Origin: Mytilus trossulus
Lineage: Eukaryota > Mollusca > Bivalvia > Mytilida > Mytilidae
DNA length: 64,000 nt
Reading direction: 5' to 3'
Assembly (NCBI RefSeq): GCF_036588685.1
Contig: NC_086384.1
Location: 10,244,195 to 10,308,194 of the forward strand
Under the pieces are notes generated by a model. That model searched no databases, was not told the DNA's origin, and saw only the letters and a program-made list of their open reading frames with translations. This document shows, one piece after another, positions 19,948 to 30,912 of the stretch (its first letter is position 1; each line of letters begins with the position of its first letter). The translations under genes were made by a program, and so were the position numbers.

Positions 19948-22900
19948 TTGTATAATGTAAATAAATGTTTAGTAGACAAAACAGTTATAAATATAATTAC
20001 CCTTAATGTTTGTGGTTTAAAGAGGCGTATACAATACCCAGAATTTTTAGAATTGTTAAATGAATTTAGTATTTTGTGTTTTGTAGAAACAAAAACTGAT
20101 GATTTAGACGTTATAGATTTGCCAGGTTATAAATTTGTAATGAAAAATAGATCTCACTTAAACAGAGTAAAATCAGGTGGAATTGTACTTGGTTTTAAAG
20201 AATCATTATCTGATCATATTTCTGCTGCTGAAACAGACAGTAAATATATTCTATGGTTTAAAATTGACAAACATGTAGTTAAACTACAACAAGATATTTT
20301 GTGTGGTATTGTGTATATTCCGCCTGAAAATTCTGTATATTGTGTTGGTGATCCATTTAGCGAAATTGAAAGTGAATTTTTGAATTTTAGTACAAGTCAT
20401 GACAATATATGTCTTTTTGGAGATTTTAATGCTCGAACTGCAGAAGAGTCAGACTTTGACGTCGTAAATTTTGAAGAATTTTCAGGAATGTTAGACATTG
20501 AAAATGAGGGTGTTTGTACTTTAGATGAGTTAAATATAAATCGATTAAGGAAAAGTATGGATCACAAAAAAAAACAATTTTGGTAACTTGCTTCTTGAAT
20601 TTTGTAAGAATAACAATATGTTTATCCTCAATGGAAGAATGTGTGAAGACAAAGGTCTGGGTAGTTTTACATGTAAAAACACTAGTGTAGTGGATTACAA
20701 TATTGCTTCCCCAAAATTTCTTAAGCTGGTTCAAAATTTTTCAGTATTAAATTCTAGCGTTTTATTTTCGGATATTCATAATCCACTGTCGTTAAAGATT
20801 ACTTGTTATGAAAAACAAAACGACGTCAGTCATGATGATGAAATGCATGAGGAGAAGATTAAGAGATGGGAAAATGAGCAATTAGACACCTTTATTAGTA
20901 ACATTGATAGACTTAAAGTAAATGAAATACTAGCTCAATTAACGGAAATGGTTGAAAATACAAGTGAAAACTCAATTATTAATAAAGTTGTTGAGGATGT
21001 ATGTCATTTACTTACAAATGCGGCAAAGTCTACATTCGGCACATTTACTAAAAGACGTAAGCATACACAAAATATAAAAAAATCAAAACCATGGTTCGAT
21101 AGCGAATGTAAGGAAGCTAGAAAAAAGTTTCGGTCTAGTAGACGAAAACTTAAGCGAAACAATACTGACGACAGAGTGATTGAAACAAAGAAACTAGAAA
21201 AGAGTTATAAGCGAGTAATGGATAAGAGCATTCGTAAACATAGAAAGAAAATTAGACACAAGATAGAAAACTTAAGGTCGATTAACCCGAAAGAATACTG
21301 GAAGATTTTGAACGATGGTAAAAGGGGAAACAATCCATGTGTACCTATTAATATTTTGTTTGATTATTTTAAGAACTTAAATTTAGGAAATTCTGAAGAT
21401 GAAGAGATTGTTTTAGAAAATTTGAACAATGTAAAAGATTTAAATGTTACATTAAATTCACCTATTACAGAAGAGGAAATTGAAAAATCTTTGAGAAAGT
21501 TAAAAAATAATAAATCCTCTGGTGATGATATGATTGTAAATGAATATTTAAAACACTCTTTTAGTGTTATGTCACAGGTGTTTGTGAAACTTTTTAATAT
21601 TATATTTGACAGTGGAACTATCCCTGAAAATTGGCTTTCTGGAAATATTATACCTTTATTTAAAAATAAAGGTAACAAACATGATCCTAGCAATTTTAGA
21701 CCTATAACAGTTATAAGCTGCTTTGGGAAATTATTTACTTCTATTTTGAATTCACGTTTGAATAAATTTTCTGATGATTTTTGTTTACTATGTCAGAATC
21801 AAGCTGGTTTCAGAGAAGGTTATTCTACTACAGATAATTTATTTGTTATCTACATGCTTATTAGTATCATGAAAAATAAGAAAAAGAAACTATTCTGTGC
21901 ATTCGTAGATTTTGCTAAAGCCTTTGATACTGTTTGGAGAAAGGGTCTTTGGCATAAATTACTTGTGAATGATATTAACGGTAAAATGTATAATGTAATT
22001 TTTAATATGTACACTGGTATTAAATCTCGTATTATGTATAATGGTGAAATTTCAGAATACTTTTCATGCAATATCGGTGTAAGACAGGGTGAAAATATGT
22101 CTCCTTTTTTATTTTCATTGTATTTGAACGACCTTCAACAGTTTATTGAAGAAAAAATGTATGTGGTTTAAATTGCATTACTGATGAAATAGAGAATGAG
22201 TTTGATATCTACTTAAAACTGTTTGTGTTATTATACGCAGATGATACAGTGTTATTTTCGGATAATGCATCCGATCTACAGTTGCAATTAGATATGTTCT
22301 TTGAATATTGCAGTACCTGGAAATTAAAAGTTAACACAAGTAAAACTAAGATTATATTTTTTTCTGGTGGTAGATTACCCCAAAATATTAACTTTATATA
22401 TGACGGAAATGCATTGGAGATAGTCAATGAATTGACATATCTTGGGTTGAATTTTTCAAGAACAGGTAGCTTTATGAGTGCTAAGAAGATTTTAGTTAGA
22501 AAAGCAAATAAAGCAATGTATGAAGTATTGAAAAAGGGGAGGTTGCACAACTTGTCAGTGAAATCACAATATGATCTTTTTGATAAAATTGTGAAGCCAA
22601 TTCTCCTGTATGGGTGTGAGATTTGGGGTTTCAGTAATACTGATATTATAGAAAAAGTGCACCTAAAATTTTGAAAATTATTATTAAATCTTAAGAAGTC
22701 GACACCCAATTTTATGATTTATGGTGAACTTGGTATTTATCCCATGTCTTTATATATACAGCTGCGTATGGTTAATTTTTGGTCAAAAATGGTTAATGGG
22801 GATGATAACAGGATTGCTAAAATACTATACAAATACGTGTTCTTGAAAAATTCGGACAACCAATTTAGGTCAGATTGGTTGAAATGCATTAAAGATATAT

Positions 22901-23421
22901 TAGATAAATGTGGATACAGCAATATATGGTTGTCACAAGGAAATTTTAATTCTAAGTGGTTGGGTATTAGTTTAAAACAAAAGTTATCTGATCAGTTTCA
23001 ACAGAAATGGAGAGCTGATATTGACTGTTCGCCAAAAGGTTTGGCCTACAAATTGTATAAACAAAATTTTGAATTTGAGGAATATCTGAATATTTTAAAT
23101 GATAAAGATAGAATAACATATTGTAGATTTCGTACGGGTAACCATAAGTTACCCATCGAAACTGGTAGATGGAATAAGATTGAGCGAAACCTTAGATATT
23201 GTAACTTATGTCATTGTAACGAGATTGGTGATGAATTTCATTACACTTTGCAGTGTAGTTCTTTGGCAAATTTTCGAGCACAATATTTGGATACTTTTTT
23301 CTTGCACAGATGTAACATACTAAAATTTGAAAAACTATTTCAGTTAAAAATTAAAAATAAGTTGAAAAAGCTGTGCAAATTTATCAGGGTTATAACTTTT
23401 CAAGTGAGTCTTCCTGGTTAA
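19948..23421 (+). pseudogene. LINE ORF2: APE endonuclease, reverse transcriptase, CCHC tail; broken in three places
   Basis: The endonuclease region starts near 19995 (TLNVCGL, then LCFVETKTDD, CLFGDFNART and FSDIHNPL, the usual N, E, GDFN and SD-H motifs). The reverse transcriptase has FRPITVISCFGKL, NQAGFREGYSTTDNLF, FVDFAKAFDTVW, GVRQGENMSPFLFSLYLNDL and the catalytic LYADDTVLFS, then NTSKTKIIF and LTYLGL. The tail carries C-x2-C-x9-H-x4-C (CNLC ... HYTLQC). Lesions: a one-base slip in a nine-A run near 20570, a frameshift near 22160 just before YADD, and TGA at 22675-22677, where the context HLKF-stop-KLLLNLKKS suggests a lost Cys codon. No clear ATG precedes the endonuclease in frame; the reading frame is open from about 19900. 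Confidence 0.9.
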
Positions 23422-23836
23422 TCACCACTCTTCTTTACTATACTGTTTATCATGTATTATTTGATATTTTCATCTCATCTTGTCATGTGTGTTTGTGTTA
23501 TGTTATATGACTTTTGATGAACTTCTTTGTACCATTGTAACTTTATGGTGTTTAAGAAATAAAGAATCTTGAATCTCTTGAGACTAAAATCGACTAAAAC
23601 ACATCACAGGGATTTAGTATTTTAACGTCATTAATAGTCAAAGAAGACATGACTTGTGCAATGCCAAAAATAAATGTATCGACAGGTAGTAGTATAGTGA
23701 AGAGCGACTTCTTTAGAAATAAAAGTAAACGTGGCTGTGTCCCCTATACATCTCGCCTCAAAAGATAATGAAATTTAGTTATGTTTTAATTAGGTTTATA
23801 TTGAACGCCATTTTCAGCTCTATTGACAATGCGGTC

Positions 23837-23950
23837 AGTTTTTATTGGTAGAGACAATCGAGTGATAAGAGAAGAGTTTTTATTGGTAGAGACAATTGAG
23901 TAATAAGAGAACAGTTTTTATTGGTAGAGACAATCGAGTGATAAGAGAAC
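23837..23950. repeat. 38-bp tandem repeat, 3 copies
   Basis: Three copies of AGTTTTTATTGGTAGAGACA followed by ATCGAGTGATAAGAGAA, starting at 23837, 23875 and 23913. Same period as the array at 2868 but unrelated in sequence. Downstream of the LINE. Confidence 0.85.
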
Positions 23951-24084
23951 CACCGACCGTCGGTAGGATAACTGACAATTCAAGTCAAATTCTTGCCAAC
24001 TTTCATGGTGTGATCAATGTCAAATAATGCAATGATTGACGTTACCGGAATACATATACTTGCCCCTGGTTTTTAATAGGGTTC

Positions 24085-24670
24085 GTGTTACTCAGTCTAC
24101 AGTTGTCTTTGTTGTTTTATGTGTACTGTTGTACTGTTGCGTGTCTTTGGTCGATTTTCGTGTTTTGCCATGCTAGTGTCAGTTTCTTTTTGTTATGAGT
24201 TTAAGGTGGTATGGGAGTCTAAAATAAAAATGATAGAAATGTGTTCATACTTTGACCAGAACGTAGTATCTATTGAAACATGTTGAAAAATATAATAAAA
24301 AAGATAGGGTCACCGTACGTTTTTTCCGGCTTAATTACAAAATAGGAAAATTCCATGTAGATTCCGTCAGAAAATGTACTGTTTTAGAGTTACCTCCCCT
24401 TAAGGTACCAATTTATTTTTTTTTAAACCAAAAATGATTAACATTGGCAAAAATAATTATACTTATAATAAGTTATATTCATATAAATTGGTTCTGATAC
24501 ATGAAAATTCACATTAAATATCTACATTCCTGCATAAAATTTTGCTAACTTAATGGAAAATCTGGACCTTTGGTTCTCTGTCTTTTACAATCCAAGATGG
24601 AGGAAGACACCCATACCACCTTAAATATTCCTTTGGTGTCATTCAAATCTCTTTGTATGATTTGCTAGAA
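24085..24670 (+). repeat. Family D 3' end, interrupted by a TTAA-flanked MITE
   Basis: 'gggttcgtgttactcagtc', 'ttttgccatgctagtgtcag' and 'tgttatgagt' match the tails at 52230-52420 and 58100-58260. The expected continuation 'ttgattatccctttggtatc' appears as 'atattcctttggtgtcattc' only after 24624. The MITE 24205-24620 splits it. Confidence 0.7.
24205..24620. mobile_element. MITE with TTAA target duplication (piggyBac-like), 416 bp
   Basis: Ends GGTGGTATGGGAGTC and GACACCCATACCACC form an 11-bp perfect terminal inverted repeat plus extension. TTAA lies on both sides (24201-24204 and 24621-24624). The flanks rejoin into an uninterrupted family D tail. TTAA target choice is the hallmark of piggyBac transposases, so mobilisation in trans by one is inferred. 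No ORF inside. Confidence 0.85.
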
Positions 24671-24870
24671 TATATTTTAAACGGTAGCTGACTATAAAGG
24701 GCGTAAGTGCAGGACTCAAATTTTATAATTTAGATGAACCATTAGCATTCAGTTTGTTAAGAACTAAGATGTGACACTCCAGTGTAGACAATATATATTA
24801 TCTTATTTTACAAATCATAGGCCCTTGTCGGACAAGATACATACATACTAACACAATGATTATTATACAA

Positions 24871-24989
24871 ATATATCATGCTTATAAGGGGTATTTGCCA
24901 AAAATACCGGTTGAGCCGTTAGGCGAGGGAAATTTGATTACCTCGAAACCGGTATTTTTGGCATATATCCCTTGTAAGCATGATATAAT
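24871..24989. repeat. Inverted repeat, arms about 42 bp
   Basis: ATATATCATGCTTATAAGGG plus GTATTTGCCAAAAATACCGG pairs with CCGGTATTTTTGGCATATAT plus CCCTTGTAAGCATGATAT, about 35 bp loop. Immediately to the right, 'ttaattccacc' (about 24993) and 'ggtggaattatataa' (about 25336) form a second, wider inverted pair enclosing copies of 'atggtatttgctaa' and 'ggcaaataccccgg'. This is a composite fold-back region of about 480 bp. Confidence 0.75.
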
Positions 24990-25349
24990 TGTTTAATTCC
25001 ACCGAATGTTTCACCTCAGAAAGTTTATTATAATCAGGTATTATATGAAATTTCGACTTGGATGTATATTTTTTGTATATACACTGTAGCTGTACTATTT
25101 GCGCAGTCAAATTGCATTGACCGTATAATCATTTCTTATCATTTTTTTAATGTACAGTCATGGTATTTGCTAGCTAAGGGTATTTCCCATCTGCCATGGT
25201 ATTTGCTAATACCCCGACACATGGAAGTCCCTAATGGCAAATACCCCGGCAGATACAAGAAAATCTCAATATATAGAAATTGGTGAAAAATACCATGTTT
25301 CTCATCCAATCAAAATACAGCATTATTACATAAGGTGGAATTATATAAA

Positions 25350-26190
25350 AAATGCAAGCTTTTAGTGAAATAATTTATACACAATACACAAAGAAATGCA
25401 GTGAAAATATGAGCAATGTAGCATATTATATCGTTAGAAAGCATTAAGTGTGGTCTTTTTTTTTTTGGTAAAAGAAATTGATATCAACTTTGTCAACAGG
25501 ATATAATAGAACAATAAATACAGTTTCTCATTGTTTCGTAATTCTCCAAATGAAAAGTTCACAACAACGAAGGACTTTAAATCACAACAATGCAAAGGCC
25601 TTCAAGGGGAAGTCATTCAAAAATATTTATATATATTATGAGATTATCCCCAATAGCGGTTCTCCTTATGACTATAATGCATATATCAAGTGAATAGAAC
25701 GTACAAATTCACTCGCATATACATAATTTTGTAATATGTGATAATACAGTCGATTAATTATGACTAATTAGGCATACATTACGGTACATATTAAAGATGT
25801 AGTCACAAAACTAAATAAGAACTATAATTGAAGGAATATTATTTGAATTTTTGTAGTCCCTCGACTCCATATTCTAGTTTGTCAAAGTAAACATTAATTA
25901 AACATTGCAACAATGATGAGGTGAATTTATAGGGCTATGATGTGAAATAACATCTTTTTATTAAAATGTTGTCATTTTAAAAAAGCTATCATAGCTATCT
26001 ACTGCGTACACTAATGTTTAAAAGCAAGCTTTCCTGTTATTTTTCAACTCTGTTTATGTCAAAATATCAAATGTCTTATAACATAGTCATAAAATCTATT
26101 GTATGTGGATAATAATTCAAGAAGTATAATTTCCTAACAGGTTTCAATTTTGAAAGGAATTTCAAGTTTTTGGTAAGTTAACAAATAGTT
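25350..26190. other. Intergenic, downstream of receptor gene, no gene seen
   Basis: AT-rich, only incidental ORFs. It should contain the 3' UTR of the minus-strand receptor gene; several reverse AATAAA words (TTTATT, for example near 25958) could serve as polyadenylation signals, but none stands out. Confidence 0.45.
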
Positions 26191-26198
26191 AACACTTA

Positions 26199-27422
26199 TT
26201 ATGACAACTGACGGCCCCTCAATAAAATCAACACAGCTACAATTTCGCATACGAATTCCAAGCCCAACACAACTATACAGAATCGATCTATAATCTGTAC
26301 GATTTCTTTCCAGCCCATATTGTTACCAGGTAAAGAGGGCAACGGCGTTTGACTTGTCTGCTCGTCTTTAACTTTTCCCTTATGTCTACATATCTGAGCA
26401 CATGTAAACCATTTCAACAGTGACTTCTTTTCAAAATCATCATGTCGGTAATATAAAGTTATTGTTATTATAGCCATCACAGTTGTCAGGACACTGATTA
26501 CGACTTTCAGTAACAAAATCACGATAACAATACTGATTTCGCTACTCTCAGGAAGATTTTCATCAACCATTGTCATTATAACTACAAATGTTAGAAACAA
26601 TGTCACCGCAAGTGAAATCCTTTCTCCGGATTCTATTGGTAAACAAAACACAAATATATTGACAAAACCTACCAGCAATACAGGAAGGACAAGACTAACG
26701 AATAGAAATAAAGGTTTTCGTTCAAGTTTGATTTGCAGGTTATACGTTGCTCGATTATATTCATCTTGTACAGCGGTAACATTTGTAATGTCCCACCCGT
26801 CATGTGGCGTAAATCCTTGCAATGCTGGCTTAGTTTGGTCGCCATAGGTGTAGTCTCCAATGTATACTTGATTTTCCTCAAAATACAATTCAATCGTGCA
26901 CACGTGGGAATCAAAAGGGAAGTAGTACATGCTTGTAATGCAAATGGCTTCCACTATACCACCAGCTTTAACATAGGCATGACCATCAGGCAAATGACTA
27001 ACATAAGTAGTCTTTTGGTCCAAGCGATCATCGAAAGAAAAAATGGACCGTTTTTCTACCGTATTCCTTATCATCATTTTCGGTAACCAAACCTCGTCAA
27101 CTGGGAAACGAACTACATATATGTCGTTTTCAGTTACATTCCATTTTATAAGATGGTCATTCCACATCAACTTGAAGCGTACAATTACTGAAAATGTTCC
27201 AACGTTTTCATTAAAATCTAATAAAAGATCAATGTACGGGGAAACTTTGACAATTACTTCATCAGATATACTTTTTCTTGGTATGATCTGGTTAGAATAC
27301 TTTTCCATGAGGGTGCTTTTTAGTTGTCGCACTTTCTGATATTCGTCCAATTCTTGTAAATTAGCCAAACAACCAAACACTTGATACGTGAATACTACAA
27401 GGAACCAAACTATCTTTGCCAT
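26199..27422 (-). CDS. Cys-loop ligand-gated ion channel subunit, nicotinic receptor-like, intronless
   Basis: A 407-aa single-exon ORF. Residues 1-20 form a signal peptide. The extracellular domain has FKLMWNDHLIKWNVTEND (loop D Trp 87), VDEVWLP (112) and the Cys loop C161-x13-C175 with the conserved FPFD. Glycosylation sequons lie at N95 and N214. M1 spans about 238-261. M2 begins GERISLAVTLFLTF with Glu 267 at -1' and Leu 277 at 9', the cation-selective pattern. M3 covers about 296-325, followed by a short (about 45 aa) cytosolic loop, and M4 about 376-403. There is no vicinal Cys pair in loop C, so it is not a classical alpha subunit. The loop B Trp and loop A Tyr are also absent (GDYTYGD, KMMIRN). 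Expected to assemble into pentamers in the plasma membrane; the ligand is uncertain. Bivalves carry large expansions of this family. Confidence 0.95.
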   Translation of the reverse strand: MAKIVWFLVVFTYQVFGCLANLQELDEYQKVRQLKSTLMEKYSNQIIPRKSISDEVIVKVSPYIDLLLDFNENVGTFSVIVRFKLMWNDHLIKWNVTENDIYVVRFPVDEVWLPKMMIRNTVEKRSIFSFDDRLDQKTTYVSHLPDGHAYVKAGGIVEAICITSMYYFPFDSHVCTIELYFEENQVYIGDYTYGDQTKPALQGFTPHDGWDITNVTAVQDEYNRATYNLQIKLERKPLFLFVSLVLPVLLVGFVNIFVFCLPIESGERISLAVTLFLTFVVIMTMVDENLPESSEISIVIVILLLKVVISVLTTVMAIITITLYYRHDDFEKKSLLKWFTCAQICRHKGKVKDEQTSQTPLPSLPGNNMGWKEIVQIIDRFCIVVLGLEFVCEIVAVLILLRGRQLS

Positions 27423-27429
27423 ATTTAGT

Positions 27430-27880
27430 TCAAAATACTATCTTTAGTGAATGCGTTGTACGCTCTAATGACTGTTATCTTCTGGTTTAAAAGAAAGAAA
27501 AAAATGTTAAACAAGTGTTACACACTTATCTAGCTTTCCTCTTGTTAAGTATTGCAAAAAAAATTAAATCAGCGAATATGACTCAAAATGTTAAGGTAAC
27601 TTAATAAAAACCATCTGTCAAGAAATCTATGTATGGTGGCAAATATCTACCCCTACTTGTCACTTAGTTTTATCGTCTTAAGTAATCAAGAATAGTCCTT
27701 AAATAATCTAGAATTTTCTAAATATACTGCCAAAATTTACTCAAAGGAACTTACTTTTAATAAATCGAATTAAACAGTTCTTTCCTAGATTTAGATATTT
27801 CAATTTTACACAGGAAACTCCACACTAAAATTAACGACAAAAGGGACGATTTTGTTTCGAACATAGTGTTAATATTTTCT
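27430..27880. other. Upstream region of the receptor gene, nothing recognised
   Basis: Presumptive promoter and 5' UTR of the minus-strand receptor. AT-rich, with no TATA box I would defend. A 5' UTR intron cannot be excluded because the gene is otherwise intronless. Confidence 0.4.
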
Positions 27881-27884
27881 TTTT

Positions 27885-28250
27885 AGATGGTGATTTTGTT
27901 TTTGTTCTACATTGCTAATTTTTCTTTTTTGGAAGGTGATATATTGTCGTTCTATACTCGTCATTTTTCCCTTTTGGATGGTATTTTTTTGGCATCATCT
28001 TACAGTGTTTATATTTCACAAATCGTTTGCTATGCCCATGTCGGTTGTGATGGTTTTGGTTTTAACGAACGTAATTTATGTATTACTGGCAAATTATTAA
28101 ACCAGGGATTTCGTTACCACAAATTACATAAAACCTTTACTCAATTCTTCCACAGATATAAAGATTTGGTTTTGAAGTTTGATTGTGTCTATAGAAAACT
28201 TATTTTAAACGGATAATACATCCTCATTTTACGGAAATATTGTTGATCTT
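27885..28250 (+). pseudogene. Reverse-transcriptase element fragment (family D subfamily 2)
   Basis: The open frame gives LDGIFLASSYSVYISQIV, then FNERNLCITGKLLNQGFRYH and KTFTQFFHRYKDLV. It aligns by eye with the C-terminal part of the RT ORF at 36323-36973 (NIPAAPAYGVYISQLIRYS, LLLTRKLLNQEFQMV, LKSSLRKFYGRHHELV). No catalytic box is present, so it is a 3' fragment. Confidence 0.65.
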
Positions 28251-28299
28251 AACGATCTTTTAAATGAACTTATTCTAAAAGGTTACCAATTCAACACTA

Positions 28300-28865
28300 T
28301 TATTAGATAATTGAACATTGTTTTTATTGGTATTTATATTGATTTTGTTATCAGTAAATTCAAAGCAAACTAAATATTATTGTTACATACTATATACGCA
28401 TTCATGGATCTGCAATATGTCGATACCTGTATCTTTTCATTACACAATGTCATGTTTTTCTCTGACTCTTTATGAAATTTTTACACTAAACCCATTATAT
28501 GTTGGATGTCTACTGACTGCTATTTTTTCCTAGATGCATGCTTTTTTAATAGCTGTAAGTGGCTTTGAATTAGCTGTCAGTAACTGCGAGTACTCTCAGA
28601 TCTGTACCTAGTGTCTTTTTTGTTGTTGGAATATACAAGTTCCCGAACACATCCATTGTGTGTAGTATTTCTCTTTCTATCCAGCTGATGAGTTTTCTCG
28701 TTTGAATTGACATTTTTCATTTTGGAGCCTTTATAGCTGACTATGCGGTATGGGTTTTGCTCGTTGTTGAAGACCATACGGTGACCTAATTGTTAATTTC
28801 TGTATCATTTTGTCTCTTGTGGATAGTTGTCTCATTGGCAATCATCAACATCTTCTTTTTTTTTA
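28300..28865 (-). repeat. Dispersed repeat family A copy, reverse orientation
   Basis: The reverse strand reads 'aagatgttgatgattgccaatgagacaact', 'tcaccgtatggtcttcaacaacg', then AGTACTCGCAGTTACTGACA and 'ttcaaagccac'. It joins two blocks found separately elsewhere (51418-51800 and 52505-52850) and so helps define one long family. Confidence 0.75.
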
Positions 28866-28984
28866 AATTTTAATCAGCTAAATAGTTCGACCTGTAAGTT
28901 AACATGGTTGTCAGATAATATACAAAATATTTTGTAGAAAATAAGAACATATTTTAAGAGTTTTTGCCTATTTCATGACATGTA

Positions 28985-29310
28985 AATAGTTATCAAAAGT
29001 ACCAGGATTATAATTTTATACGCCAGACGCGCGTTTCGTCTACATAAGACTCATCAGTGACGCTCAGATCAAAATAGTTAAAAAGCCAAACAAATACAAA
29101 GTTGAAGAGCATTGAGGACCCAAAATTCCAAAAAGTTGTGCCAAATACGGCTAAGGTAATCTACTCCTGGGGTAAGAAAATCCTTAGTTTTTCTAATAAT
29201 TAAAAGTTTTGTAAACAGAAAATTTGTAAAAATGACCATATAATTGATATTCATGTCAACACCGAAGTGCTGACTACTGGGCTGGTGATACCCTGGGGGA
29301 CGAAACGTCG
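28985..29310 (-). repeat. Dispersed repeat family C copy
   Basis: CCAGACGCGCGTTTCGTCTA, 'gactcatcagtgacgctcagatc', 'ttgtgccaaatacggctaagg' and GTCAACACCGAAGTGCTGAC. The most complete family C copy in the window, about 325 bp. Confidence 0.8.
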
Positions 29311-29329
29311 TAAAAACACACTTATATAT

Positions 29330-29475
29330 CTGACAAGTTAAAAGTGAAAAGTAAACTTAATCAAGTGAAAAGTAGACTTAATTATGTGACAAGTCGACTT
29401 ATGTATCTGACAAGTCGACTTATGTATTTGACAAGACTTAGTTGACTTGCGTATCTGACAAGTTTACTTGTCACA
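29330..29475. repeat. Degenerate short tandem repeat (about 24 bp)
   Basis: Repeats of 'tatctgacaagtcgactta' with variants ('tgaaaagtagacttaatt', 'tttgacaagacttag'), ending in 'gacaagtttacttgtcac'. 29480-30135 that follows contains nothing I can identify. Confidence 0.6.
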
Positions 29476-30135
29476 TAATTTTAATTAAAGCTATTTTTTT
29501 TAAAAGAGACAAGCATTTTCATTTAATTAAAGTTTAGGACAGAAAAATATCAACTTTCCTGGATAAAACAGCATTGAAGTTCTATAACAAAGATAGATAT
29601 CTATCTCAGGGATTCATCAGGGGACTTATATTCTCCCTCACTACGCCGGCCTTGTTATTATGTATGTATTTGATATACAAATGAACGTACGACGAACTAA
29701 ATTTTATCAATGCGTTGAACACATTCACACTAGGAATGCAAAGGATTGTTTGAGAAAATGGATATTTTGTATGTCAGGATAATAATGAAACTAGAAACAA
29801 ATATCAGTTTTGCTAATTTGTATGTTTTTACAAATCTCAGGGTAGAAGAACAATCAAAATAATAACTTTCATCTTTGAACTTAATACAATTTAATAATAA
29901 CTAGTGATTTTTTTAAACGATCATTAAAACTTCAAGGGAATGAAATAATGAAATGTAATGGAGAACTCCATAGTTCTGAAATTAATTTCTATAAATAACA
30001 TGTTATGACCATAATCCATTGAATATGCCATTTTACAAAATAACAGAAATATTAAGGGCAATTTGTATGGTCACGGCAACAAAATGTGAACGGACTGATC
30101 TAACATTCATGTAAAAGTAACGTTTTCCGGATACC

Positions 30136-30912
30136 TTTTTAGCTCACCTGGCCCAAAGGGCCAAGTGAGCTTTTCTCATCACTTTGCGTCCGGCGTCCGT
30201 CGTCCGTCGTCCGTCGTCCGTCGTCGTCCGGCGTTAGCTTTTACAAAAATCTTCTCCTCTGAAACTACTGGGCCAAATCAAACCAAACTTAGCCACAATC
30301 ATCATTGGGGTATCTAGTTTAAAAAATGTGTGGCGTGACCCGGTCAAGCAACCAAGATGGCCGCCACGGCTAAAAATAGAACATAGGGGTAAAATGCAGT
30401 TTTTGGCTTATAACTCAAAAACCAAAGCATTTTGAGGAAATCTGACATGGGATAAAAATGTTTATCAGGTCAAGATCTATCTGCCCTGAAATTTTCAGTT
30501 GAATCAGTAATCACTGAATTGGTAATTTTGAGGAAATTTTGTTGTTTTTGGTTATTATCTTGAATATTATTATAGATAGAGATAAACTGTAACCATCAAT
30601 TATGTTCAGCGAAGTAACATGACCTAAATGGTCAATTGACCCCTTAAGGAGTTATTGCCCTTTATAGTCAATTTTTAACAATTTTCATTAATTTGGTAAT
30701 TTATGTTAATTGTTACCAAATATAGTTCTCTGTTACTAATGGGCAAAGTTCATTATAGATATAATTGTAAGAAGCAAAATCTTTCAGTAAAGTAAGAAAT
30801 TCAAACACATCACCATCACCAAAATACAATTTTGTCATGAATCCATTTGTGTCCTTTGTTTAATATGCAAATAGACCAAGGTGAGCGACACAGGCTCTTT
30901 AGAGCCTCTAGT
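30136..30912 (+). repeat. Dispersed repeat family E, single complete copy
   Basis: Starts AGCTCACCTGGCCCAAAGGG, which itself folds (ctggcccaaagggccaag), then a (CGTCCGT)n stretch, 'ctcctctgaaactactgggcc', 'aaccaagatggccgccacggc', and ends AGGTGAGCGACACAGGCTCT followed by 'ttagagcctcta', another small hairpin. I recognise this as a very abundant bivalve repeat; its class is not clear to me. It has hairpins at both ends but no simple TIR. Confidence 0.85.

Larger units (their letters stand above)
18795..23575 (+). mobile_element. LINE (APE-type non-LTR retrotransposon), nearly full length, defective
   Basis: A 5' UTR of about 285 bp is followed by ORF1 (19080-19899) and ORF2 (about 19948-23421), then a short 3' UTR with AATAAA near 23557 and the terminal short repeat GAATCTTGAATCTC instead of a poly(A) tail. 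The element is inserted in a family A repeat, which gives approximate ends; I could not define a clean target duplication. Lesions are few: three single-step frameshifts and one in-frame stop. It is therefore young or was inactivated recently, and some lesions may be assembly errors. The clade is unresolved; a terminal 7-nt repeat plus CCHC-tailed ORF2 points towards the CR1/Jockey side, while ORF1 has an L1-like RRM. Confidence is high for LINE, low for clade. Confidence 0.93.

Noticed and set aside
28985-29310. Looked at as a CRISPR- or attachment-site-like repeated motif (ACGAAACGCGCG)
   Set aside because: Copies are dispersed single insertions of family C, not regularly spaced, in a eukaryotic genome.
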